DNA from: Erythroxylum novogranatense
Lineage: Eukaryota; Streptophyta; Magnoliopsida; Malpighiales; Erythroxylaceae
Reading direction: 5' to 3'
Length of the DNA stretch: 64,000 bases
Assembly (NCBI GenBank): GCA_029891385.1
Contig: CM057228.1
Location: forward strand, 17,818,309 to 17,882,308
Part shown: positions 55,356-64,000 of the stretch, in pieces
How the letters are laid out: every line of letters begins with the position of its first letter
How positions within the stretch are numbered: position 1 is the first letter of the stretch
Position numbers and translations under genes: made by a program
Notes under the pieces: generated by a model
What the model saw: only the letters and a program-made list of their open reading frames with translations
Told to the model about the DNA's origin: nothing
Database searches by the model: none

Positions 55356-56170
55356 CATGAGCTCCGCGATCATGATAGTGGTGATCCCTACAAAAGAAGA
55401 GAAACCCACTACCCAGTTACCATGACTATTCCGAAGCAACCCACCAATACCTGCTTGGCCAGAACTACTAATGACATTGCCATCGACGTTAAGCTTCAAC
55501 CAATTATCAGGGGGAGGAGCCCAAGAAACCAGAGTCGGGCCGTGGGATTGGGGCTGTCCGCGATGTTGATCAACAAAAACAGCCTTTGAATCTCTAACTA
55601 ACAAACGGATCTGGCGAAGTTGCTCCAGACATGAGGTTTGTTCACCCTCAATTACGAATCTATTTCTGGATCGCCAAATGACCCAACACGTATTAATGAA
55701 GCACCATGAGCGGTGCACATCCCTATCATGTGGGACACAATTAAGGAGAAGCCACCTATACATTTGTTGCTCTCGGTAAAAGTCATCGTGCTAGGAAACG
55801 CGAACGTTGTCCCATACACACTTGGCATAAGTGCAGTCCCGAAGTAAGTGAAGCACAGTTTCGCGATGAGCGCCACACCGCCCACATAATGGGGATGGAC
55901 ATAAACCTCGTGCGTGCTGTACTTCATTTGTGAGAAGTCGATTCCAGGCGGTTAGTCACAAGAAGACTTTATGTTTCTGAGCAACTTGGAGAGACCAAAT
56001 CCATTTCCAGCCTGTGGGGCCATCCACAGATGGAACTAATGTGATGAAGTCATACCCGCTCCTAGCTGTATACACACCTTGATTGCTACCATACCAGATA
56101 ATGCGGTCCGGATCTTGGTTGGAGAGCGGGCGGGGTATTGCCAAGATTGTGTCAAAAGTTTCCAGTGCTA
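55356..56170 (-). pseudogene. LINE remnant A, 5'-most piece (zf-RVT and RNase H)
   Basis: On the minus strand, 56144-55956 encodes a zf-RVT-type segment with GPTGWKWIWSLQVAQKHKVF. This continues in other frames with Cys/His-rich sequence to about 55750. The open piece 55763-55308 gives WRSRNRFVIEGEQTS, a linker, then RNase H with LNVDGNVISSSGQAGIGGLL (catalytic Asp) and MIAELM (Glu). The RT domain is absent: AT-rich DNA starts at about 56170, so the LINE is 5'-truncated. The frame runs into 45099 once the chromovirus is set aside. Confidence 0.8.
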
Positions 56171-56790
56171 TGACTTAGACTGAATAGATAGGACTATTGA
56201 ATGGCATGTAGTTGAGATTTTATTATCAAACTACGGTCTTGTAATTCTTGTTGGAGACTTTTTTTCAATATTATTTTAAATTTCTAAAAAATATCTTATC
56301 ATTTATATATATATGGTATGTGCTTGAAAGTTTATTATATAATATCATAACATATCATACATTTATGTTTTTATAATAATAGTTATTTATATTTTAAAAT
56401 TGATATATTATGATTAATAAAAGATACTTATTATAATAAGATTTTTAAAATTAATATAAGCTCATTCAATATGTGTGTGTGTGTATATAATATAGGAAGA
56501 CAAATTGAAGAATTTTCAATGAATTATGATCATCTTGATTTTATTTATATGTATATGGATAAACATAAATCGACACTTAGTGATCGATATTTTTATAATA
56601 AGATATATTGGTTGTGATACTAATTCTTTTAATTTGTTCTATTCTTGTCTTAAAGGGACTAATTCTTTCACTAATTGTTTTAATAATCTTATTATTTCGA
56701 GAGTCCTCGTCATGCAAATATTTAAGGGCAAAGACATTAAGACCTATCTATTATTTCTAATTGTTTTCTTAATGTCTATACATATTATCT
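56171..56790. other. AT-rich intergenic DNA
   Basis: No supported gene. A short (GT)n stretch occurs near 56472-56485. The open frame 56526-56795 is low-complexity Ile/Asn-rich sequence and not credible. Confidence 0.5.
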
Positions 56791-56957
<167 letters not shown>

Positions 56958-57550
56958 CGAGAATAAGAATAATTGTGTATTATTTTAGCTTATGATTTCT
57001 CTATTTAATCTTTTTTGTCTCATTTAATCAATATCTATAAAGCACAATAAACAATAATATGAATAAAGCATTAAAATAAAATGATAGTTAAAGAAAGTAA
57101 GCGTAAATATCAATAATAAAGGAAAAGAGTGGGTTTTAATAATCACTAATAAAACATAAATGTAAATGTTAGATATTAGTAGCAAAATATAAAAGATAGA
57201 TTGTTAGATTAGTTGTAGAAATGTAAAGTATAAACAATATTCAGTAGTAACAAAGTAAATAAATGGAAATAATAAGAACAAAGTTTAAAGAAGGTAACTC
57301 ATTTTTATTTTATTCAAAATATTATAAAGCATAAATATCTTCAAGGAGATAGGGCCTTATGAAAAGAAGAAGAAGTGCTTTACTTAAAGGGTTATAAGGT
57401 TTTATGAAATCAATAAAAAAGAGCTTTGTGTGTTTTAAGAGAAGAAAAGGAAGTTTCATAGTTTTGAATTTTTGATAAGAAGGCCAAAAAAAGAAGAAGA
57501 AGAAAGTGTTTTAAGAGAGAGAGAGAGAGGGGGCAAAATGCAAAAGAGGA
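56958..57550. other. AT-rich and purine-rich spacer
   Basis: Contains GAAGAAGAAG and GAGAGAGAG runs near 57370-57535. No gene. TSD ATTAGGAG of the next element is at 57551-57558. Confidence 0.5.
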
Positions 57551-57558
57551 ATTAGGAG

Positions 57559-58777
57559 CATAGTTATGAATTTCATACCGTATTATACTGATTGGTACTA
57601 GCTAGTACGTACCGTACTGACCCAAAATCGATATGGTATTTTAAATTTTAGTATCGGATTTGAATATCGATCAATATCGGCCAGCTTCAGTTGTACCGAC
57701 CGGTTATTCACCAGTATGCAAAATACTGGTCAAATATTGATTAGTATCGAAAATTTTAAAAATTTGAGGAACTTTTTTGCAAAATTTTCAAAACCTCCCT
57801 CCTTCCCTCTTACCTCTTCTTCCCCCTTTTTTCAAAAATTTTAAAATAATAATAAATATTTTATTACTAATAATAATTATAAATTAAATAAAATTTAAAA
57901 ATGTTTTTACTTTAATTACTAAAAATTATTTTTACTTAAATTTATTTTAATATTTTATATAATATTTATTAATAAAGTATTAATACAAATATTTTATTTT
58001 AAAATAAATAATTTAAAATTATTATTTATAAACTAATATTTATTATATATATTTTTAATTATTAAATCAAATTTATATATTTTAAAATATATTTTAAATT
58101 TAATTATACTTATTAATAATTATTAAATTAATTTTTATATTAAATTAAAATTTTGATTATATCTAATTAAATATAAAATGAAATGAAATGTGAAAATAAC
58201 AATTTAAAAATAATTCAAAATTTTGATAAAATACAAAATTTTGAATTATTTTCATTATTTTACAATAAATTATTATATTTAAATAAGTATTATATATAGA
58301 TATATATTATATATAGACAATTATTATATATAGAAATAATTAGAATATAATAAAGATATATATAAAATAAAATGGATAAGATATGAAAAAATAAATTAAA
58401 TAAACTACAACTGTATAATATGACAATGAACTACTTTGTAATTTTTAAAATTTAGGGACTATTTTATAAATTTAAAAATTACCTTAAACTGCACTGGTAT
58501 TAATCGATACCTAGAGGGCAGATACATAAATTTTTTTAAATGGGGGCAAAATTTTAATGGGAGCAAAATTTTATTTTTAGTGGGGGCAAAATTTTAATTA
58601 TAGCAAAATTTTATTTTTTTTATACCATCAAAATTTAAAATAATAATTTTTACAAGTAAAATCTTTTGGAGCTAGTGGGGGCACTTGCCCCCACTGTGGC
58701 TTTGCCACTGGATACCGGTACAATATTGTATCAAAATTCAATTCGATATTAAGTTCGATACGGTATTTATAACATTA
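57559..58777. mobile_element. Non-autonomous hAT-like element, copy 1
   Basis: Bounded by an 8-bp TSD ATTAGGAG (57551-57558 and 58778-58785). Ends are CATAGTTATGAA (left) and TTTATAACATTA (right), an imperfect inverted repeat. About 250 bp at the left end is GC-richer (repeated ACCGGT/GGTACC-like words) and then an AT-rich core follows. It shares most of its length with 59096-60108. No coding region. A 199-bp insertion is nested at 58512-58710. Confidence 0.8.
58512..58710 (-). mobile_element. Small nested insertion with 6-bp TSD
   Basis: Flanked by GATACC (58506-58511 and 58711-58716). The related copy at 59096-60108 lacks it. Contains several GGGGGCAAAATTTTA repeats and a hairpin AGTGGGGGCACTTGCCCCCACT near its right end. 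Class uncertain; on the minus strand it resembles the GGCAAAGCCAC...GCCCCCACT ends common in plant repeats. Confidence 0.55.
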
Positions 58778-59095
58778 ATTAGGAGAGGGAGAGAGAGAGC
58801 ACATTGGAGGAGGAAATCCTGATTTTGTATAGCTTGAAGAAATTCCTCACTATTAATTGTATGGGTTCATTATTTCCATTTAACAGGAAGTTAAATAGTA
58901 AAATCTTATTATTAGAAGAAACAAGTCTTTATTTTTTTGCACTAAAGCATTTAAATTTTTGTTGAACCAAAGGGATTCTAATTAATATTTGATAATAAAA
59001 TATAATTTATACTAACAAGTTTGTTATCTTGACGGGAAACTTTATAAGAATAAGATGTAATTATGTATAACTCAAACAAAATTTATTGTGTAGAT

Positions 59096-60108
59096 CATGG
59101 TATTAAATTCCGTACTGTATCGGCCGGTACTAGTCAATACGTATCGTTCTGGCCCAAATTTGGTACCGTACTTTAAATTTTGGTATCGGATTTAAATACT
59201 GGTCGGAACCGACCCATTCCAGCTATACCGAACGGTACCGGCCGGTATTCAAAATACCGATCGATACAAAAATTTTTAAAAAATTGAGAGATTTTTTTGT
59301 AAAATTTTCAAAAGTTCCCTCCTTTCCTCCTACCTCTCCTTCCCCCTTTTTTTTCAAAGTTTTTAAAATAATAATAAATATTTTATTACTAACAATAATT
59401 ATAAATTAAATAAAACTAAAATTAAATTATTTTTATTTTTATTACTAATAAATTATTTTATTTAAATTTATTTTAATATGTTATGTAATATTTATTAATA
59501 AATACTAATAAAATATTTTATTTCTTAAAATAAGTAATTTTAAAATTATTATTTATAAACTAATATTTATTTTACATATTTTCAATTATTAAATCAAAAT
59601 TTATTTGAAATTTATATATTATAAAATTATATTTTAAATGTAATTATATTTATTAATAATTATTAAATTAATTTTATATATTAAATTAAAATTGTGATTA
59701 TGTCTAATTAAATATAAAATGAAATAGAATGTGAAAAACAACAATTCTAAAAAATAATTCAAAATTTTGATTTTTTATTTTTTCATTATTTTAAAATTAA
59801 TTATTATATTTAGATAATTATTATATATGGATATATATTATATATAAATAATTATTATATATAGAAATAATTAAAATATAATAAAGATATATATAAACTA
59901 AAATGAATAAGATATAAACAAAAAATTAAATTAAATAATCTATAACTTTACAATATTACAATGGACTATTTTGTAATTTAAAAAATTCAAGGACTATTTT
60001 ATAAATTTAAAAATTACTCAAAGCTAAGATTCGATATTAACCGATATCGGTATAGTATCATATCGTAACCCAATCGATATCAAACCGATACTAGTATTAA
60101 TAACATTG
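59096..60108. mobile_element. Non-autonomous hAT-like element, copy 2
   Basis: Bounded by an 8-bp TSD GTGTAGAT (59088-59095 and 60109-60116). Ends CATGGTATTAAA (left) and TTAATAACATTG (right) form an imperfect inverted repeat. Same organisation as copy 1, in the same orientation. Confidence 0.85.
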
Positions 60109-60196
60109 GTGTAGATGATAAAAGAAAATATAAATTTTGTAATTTACAAGATAAAGTTCAAATCAAGAACATAAGAAGATTAAGGCACATCAAGGT

Positions 60197-61303
60197 CATT
60201 TTATATTTATATTATTATTTATAATCTCACTTTTTTTTTTTTGGAAAAGGGGGGAAGTTTATTAAATCATAGCTTTACAAGAGTAGAGAGAGCAATACAA
60301 TAGTCCCAGAAAGAAATAAAGAAGACTCATGGTTTATAACGTATGTGTGGAACAAAATTTTGTTCCATTCGCAAGATTGTCCAGAGTTGCAGAGGTAGAG
60401 TGAGGGCCGTAGCGAATTGTGTCGAAATACCACTCGAAGCTAACTTTGCTAAAAAGTCCGCAAAGCTATTAACCTCTCGATAGACATGGAGAATGGATGA
60501 CGTCGAGTCAGAGAGCATATGTCGAATATCTGCAAGCACTGTTTCATACCTCCAAGGCCAAAACTCTGAATTGTGGTTCAATAGTTGCACAACACCCATA
60601 TTGTCTGTTTGAACCTGTATTTGCCAGAGGCCATAGGCAAGACAAAACCGAAGGCCACAAACTATGGCCTCTATTTCCATGGCGAAACTAACATTTGAAT
60701 TACAGTATCGACATTCAGCAAATAAGAAAGAACCATTGGCATATCGCACCACGAATCCCCAACCTGAAGGGTCGGGACAGCCAAGCGATGAGCCATCGGT
60801 GTTAAGAACAACGGTGCAATCATCCGGGGGGCCCCAACATAAAGTCATAATCACCGGCTTGCGAGGCAATTGAAAATGACAGTTAAAAGAAGTGGATAAA
60901 TTAATCATTTCCTGTCGATCCTTTGGAAATATTTTATGTACTCGCACCATAGAGGAGACATGGTGCATAATCGAAAAGATCAAGGTTGGGACTGTTGTGG
61001 ACTTACCCTCATATATCGCCCGGTTATGCATTTTCCATGATTCCAGAGGATGAAATAAGGTATGACCGAGATGAGCACAGGTCTTGCAGTTGTCCCCCTA
61101 CCAAGAGTAGACCACTCCCGGATAAAGAGCCAAAGACCAGGGGGGAAAGATAAATGAAGATCTAACAGGGCTGCAAAATGTCGCTAGACCATTCTGGCCG
61201 TGGGACACTCATAAAATAAGTCTTTATCTTGCCAGACCATTCCGGAAACATTACATATTTTATACATTAAATATAAAATGTATATTAAATATGATTTTAT
61301 ATA
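60197..61303 (-). repeat. LINE B tandem duplicate, truncated copy
   Basis: A 34-bp block beginning CATTTTATATTTATATTATT opens both this unit (60197-60230) and the next (61304-61337), giving a 1,107-bp period. Inside is a minus-strand LINE 3' end: poly(A) read as T-run 60231-60242, RNase H, and about 160 bp of upstream sequence. After about 61215 the sequence departs from the neighbouring copy, where that copy continues into LINE zf-RVT sequence. Confidence 0.8.
60327..61031 (-). CDS. LINE RNase H domain, copy 1 (fragment)
   Basis: An open stretch of 234 codons. The RNase H catalytic residues are visible: Asp in LNTDGSSLGCP, Glu in MEIEAIVCGL, Asp in VQTDNMGVVQL and Asp in REVNSFADFLAKLA. In plant L1 elements this domain ends the ORF2 protein and removes RNA from RNA-DNA hybrids during insertion. 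It lacks the upstream RT and endonuclease, so it is a duplicated fragment and not an independent gene. The first codon is nominal. Confidence 0.85.
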   Translation of the reverse strand: MHNRAIYEGKSTTVPTLIFSIMHHVSSMVRVHKIFPKDRQEMINLSTSFNCHFQLPRKPVIMTLCWGPPDDCTVVLNTDGSSLGCPDPSGWGFVVRYANGSFLFAECRYCNSNVSFAMEIEAIVCGLRFCLAYGLWQIQVQTDNMGVVQLLNHNSEFWPWRYETVLADIRHMLSDSTSSILHVYREVNSFADFLAKLASSGISTQFATALTLPLQLWTILRMEQNFVPHIRYKP

Positions 61304-61426
61304 CATTTTATATTTATATTATTATTTATAATCTCACTTTTTTTTTTGAAAAGGGGAAGTTTATTAAATCATAGCAAGAGAGTAGAGAGTGCAATACAAT
61401 AGTCCCAGTAAAGAAATAAAGAAGAC

Positions 61427-62128
61427 TCATGGTTTATAACGATGTGGAACAAAATTTTGTTCCATTCGCAAGATTGTTCGGAGTTGTAGAGGTAGAGTGA
61501 GGGCCGTAGAGAATTGTGTCGAAATACCACTCGAAGCTAACTTTACTAAAAAGTCCGCAAAGCTATTAACCTCTCGATAGACATGGAGAATGGATGACGT
61601 CGAGTCAGAGAGCATATGTCGAATATCTACAAGCACTGTTTCATACCTCCAAGGCCAAAACTCTGAATTGTGGTTCAATAGTTGCACAACACCCATATTG
61701 TTTGTTTGAACCTGTATTTGCCGGAGGCCATAGGCAAGACAAAACCGAAGGTCACAAACTATGACCTCTATTTCCATGGCGAAACTAACATTTGAATTAC
61801 AGTATCGACATTCAGCAAATAAGAAAGAACCATTGGCATATCGCACCACAAATCCCCAACCTGAAGGGCCGGGACAGCCAAGCGATGAGCCATCGGTGTT
61901 AAGAACAACGGTGCAATCATCCGGGGGGCCCCAACATAAAGTCATAATCACCGGCTTGCGAGGCAATTGAAAATGACAGTTAAAAGAAGTGGATAAATTA
62001 ATCATTTCCTGTCGATCCTTTGGAAATATTTTATGTACTCGCACCATAGAGGAGACATGGTGCATAATCGAAAAGATCAAGGTTGGGACTGTTGTGGACT
62101 TACCCTCATATACGCGCCGGTTGCGCAT
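61427..62128 (-). CDS. LINE RNase H domain, copy 2 (fragment)
   Basis: 233 codons, nearly identical to the copy at 60327-61031. One catalytic position differs: the third acidic site reads VQTNNMGVVQL with Asn where copy 1 has Asp. MEIEVIVCDL and DFLVKLA are other differences. The open piece overlaps the end of the upstream piece (63282-62077) in another frame, so a frameshift near 62100 separates it from the RT. Confidence 0.85.
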   Translation of the reverse strand: MRNRRVYEGKSTTVPTLIFSIMHHVSSMVRVHKIFPKDRQEMINLSTSFNCHFQLPRKPVIMTLCWGPPDDCTVVLNTDGSSLGCPGPSGWGFVVRYANGSFLFAECRYCNSNVSFAMEIEVIVCDLRFCLAYGLRQIQVQTNNMGVVQLLNHNSEFWPWRYETVLVDIRHMLSDSTSSILHVYREVNSFADFLVKLASSGISTQFSTALTLPLQLRTILRMEQNFVPHRYKP

Positions 62129-63282
62129 TTTTCACAGTTCCCAGAGGATGAAATAAGGTATGATCGAGATGAGCACAGGTCTTGCAGTTGTCCCCCTACC
62201 AAGAGTAGACCACTCCCGGATAAAGAGTCAAAGGCTAGGGGGAAAGATAAATGAAGATCTAACAGGTCAAAATGTCGCTGCACCATTACGCCGTGGAAAT
62301 TATAAAATAAGTGCTGCACACTGTCGGCAGCCAAGGAACAAATACTACATTGCGAAGGATTTAGAAAGAAACCCAACATATTTAATGTTTCCGGAAATGG
62401 AAGAAGGGAGTTATAGAGACGCCACACAAAAATAGAGATTTTCTTTGGCAGAAACTTATTCCAAGCTAGACGAAGAGAGACATTGACAGGGTTACGGGAC
62501 CTTACCATTTCATATGCCGAGGAAAGGCTGAATTTGCCAGTAACAGATGGTTTCCAAATTCGCCGATCAGGCCCAGAAGAAAACTGTTGGGAATGGGTAG
62601 ATATAAATGCAGCATGAGCAGGCTGCAAGAAGGGAATAATGCAGCTCAACAACTCGTCCCTCTGGGAAAAGAAATCTCTGACAGTGAGCAGTGGGAGATG
62701 AACTTGATGTACTTGATCCAACAAAGAAAAGGCGCCAAGATTTGACCAGTTATCCGTCCAGAAGGACGCTATGCCGGTATGGATGGAAACATACTCATAG
62801 GTCTGAGCAAGCTGATCTACTTTGGCAATTCTCCGCCAATGCGTTCTACGTCTTGCAGTCGGTGATAAGGTGGTAACAAATTTAGCCCAAAGACCCACTT
62901 GATTTTTAACTTTCCACCATAACTTAATCGAATTGGCTGCTACAATATCCTCCAGTTTGCGGAAGCCCAACCCATTCTCATCCATCGGAAAAGAAAGGCG
63001 GTCCCATGAACGCCAATGTCGTTTGTGATCTGCAAAATAGCTTCCCCATAGAAACTGTTGGAAGACCTTCTCCATTTTGTTTAAGATGGATTTAGGAGGG
63101 GCAATAGCAGTGAAGACGTGTTGTGGGATGGAGGATAAGACATGTTTAATTAAAATCATCCGAGCCGCAGGGGAAAGCCACTTGTTCTTCCAACTACAAA
63201 GTCGTGTCTCAATTGCCTCAACTAAATAAGTGAACATACGCCTGCCTTCCCGCCTTAATAATCGGCAGCCTAGGTATTGCAA
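62077..63282 (-). CDS. LINE RT C-terminus and zf-RVT fragment
   Basis: An open stretch of 401 codons. The first half resembles the region after the RT catalytic site of plant L1 ORF2 (YLGCRLLRREGRRMFTYLVE, AARMILIKHVLSSIPQHVF, FQQFLWGSYFADHKRHW, FPMDENGLGFRKLEDIVAAN). The second half is a zf-RVT region (WKPSVTGKFSLSSAYEMV, WNKFLPKKISIFVWRLYNSL, CSICSLAADSVQHLFYNF). It ends just past the junction with RNase H because of a frame change. Confidence 0.88.
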   Translation of the reverse strand: MQYLGCRLLRREGRRMFTYLVEAIETRLCSWKNKWLSPAARMILIKHVLSSIPQHVFTAIAPPKSILNKMEKVFQQFLWGSYFADHKRHWRSWDRLSFPMDENGLGFRKLEDIVAANSIKLWWKVKNQVGLWAKFVTTLSPTARRRTHWRRIAKVDQLAQTYEYVSIHTGIASFWTDNWSNLGAFSLLDQVHQVHLPLLTVRDFFSQRDELLSCIIPFLQPAHAAFISTHSQQFSSGPDRRIWKPSVTGKFSLSSAYEMVRSRNPVNVSLRLAWNKFLPKKISIFVWRLYNSLLPFPETLNMLGFFLNPSQCSICSLAADSVQHLFYNFHGVMVQRHFDLLDLHLSFPLAFDSLSGSGLLLVGGQLQDLCSSRSYLISSSGNCEKCATGAYMRVSPQQSQP

Positions 63283-63284
63283 GG

Positions 63285-64000
63285 GAAAGAGCCTTGGCCC
63301 ATTTGTAGGAGTCAGAGAACATCTCGTCGATGATTATGAGACACACCTTCCGCAATATGAAACAACTTTTGTGTTTGTTAACCTTTTGACCGTGGCTGCC
63401 ATAATCGCAAAGACGGGAGGTTAAATCGAAGTTAGTGACCGCTTATCACCCGGATAAAGAGAATTAAATTATCAAGAAAAGAGATGAGAGACAATGGCGG
63501 CTAGTAGGCACACCATAGGGCAATATCACGCCTTGCATCACATATGAGTGCAGAGCGAGTCAAAGCCTCTCAAACCAAGATAAATAAGTAAGGTGACAAA
63601 GGATCTCCTTGTTTGATGCCTCGGGATGATCGAAGAAACCCACTGGCCGCCATTCACCAAAATTGAGAACCGGTTGGAGTGAAGGAGCCCAAGAATCAGC
63701 TGATAAGCCCATCGGTGAAACCAAAAGTCGCCAAAAGACGGGATAGAAACGACCAAGAAACACGGTCAAAAGCCTTCATCATATCCAGTTTGAGAAGTAT
63801 ATTACCACCGCGAGCCGGGTGGTTAAGAAATTGACATAAATCCTGAGCCATCAGAATATTATCCACAATGTCCCGCCCAGATAAAAAAGCCGATCGCCTG
63901 GGAGATCAACTTGGTAGATGGTTTCAACCGTTCCGTAAGTATCTTAGTGAAGACTTTATTCAGAAAAGTACAGAGACTGATTGGTCGAAAATCAGAAAAA
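63285..64000 (-). pseudogene. LINE reverse transcriptase core (broken, incomplete)
   Basis: Minus-strand pieces in shifting frames: FRPISLCTFLNKVFTKILTE near 63920-63990, FGFTDGLISLILG-like sequence near 63660-63720 (as read in 63756-63538 and 63769-63560), and SNRFSILVNGG followed by a QGDPLSPYLF-like stretch near 63590-63620. These are RT blocks of L1 elements. The catalytic FADD block was not confirmed. Confidence 0.7.

Larger units (their letters stand above)
61304..64000 (-). mobile_element. L1-type LINE B, minus strand, cut by window edge
   Basis: The 3' end is a T-run at 61338-61347 (poly(A) on the minus strand). Moving right: RNase H (62128-61427), zf-RVT and RT C-terminus (63282-62077), then RT core pieces to the window edge. 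Several frame changes occur in the RT part (63285-64000). The 5' end with endonuclease is beyond 64000. Confidence 0.88.

Overview
This window is nuclear DNA from a flowering plant, probably a eudicot. The evidence is an intron-rich plant-specific DA1-family gene, plant-type Ty3/Gypsy elements (Tekay-like chromoviruses and a Tat-lineage element), hAT elements with 8-bp target duplications, plant L1-type LINEs and a 5S-rRNA-bearing LTR. The species cannot be named from sequence alone. Only two host genes are well supported: an uncharacterised single-exon gene on the minus strand (12915-13487) and an intact 11-exon DA1-RELATED 1 (DAR1)-like gene on the plus strand (20136-24333). I saw no tRNA or rRNA gene, CRISPR array, operon, origin or prokaryotic feature.

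Layout. 1-692 is unrecognised non-coding DNA. 693-1090 is an LTR-like unit holding two 5S-rRNA-like segments in opposite orientation. 1430-11727 is a complete plus-strand chromovirus (TSD ATAAA, LTRs about 2.58 kb). 11733-19300 is AT-rich intergenic DNA with the small minus-strand gene, old TRIM-like repeats, a tRNA-derived SINE and an exon-like fragment. 20136-24333 is the DAR1-like gene. 24565-38110 is a tandem-duplicated AT-rich flank that was opened by a 10.4-kb Tat-lineage element (25633-36036, TSD AATTC). That element carries an 11 x 63-bp tandem array and an antisense gene with its own TATA box.

38250-56170 is a nest. A minus-strand LINE remnant was split by a hAT element (38584-44992, TSD GTTAAGAC), which itself holds a 2.07-kb solo LTR (38905-40978, TSD AACAA). 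The same LINE was also split by a minus-strand chromovirus (45100-55355, TSD CATGA). 56170-60230 is AT-rich, with an (AAT)n microsatellite and two non-autonomous hAT-like elements with 8-bp TSDs. 60197-64000 holds a minus-strand LINE whose 3' end is tandemly duplicated; it runs off the right edge.

The genes do not form a pathway. The window is a small gene island beside layered transposon insertions. All three full-length Gypsy elements have well-preserved LTR pairs or TSDs but coding regions broken by many 1-2 base indels. In the 45100-55355 element the differences between LTRs cluster at CAG/CTG sites, so part of the damage may be consensus error at methylated cytosines rather than biology. 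I found no convincing new biological system. The strongest candidates for follow-up are the antisense gene of the Tat element, the inverted 5S pair and the CAG-centred error pattern.
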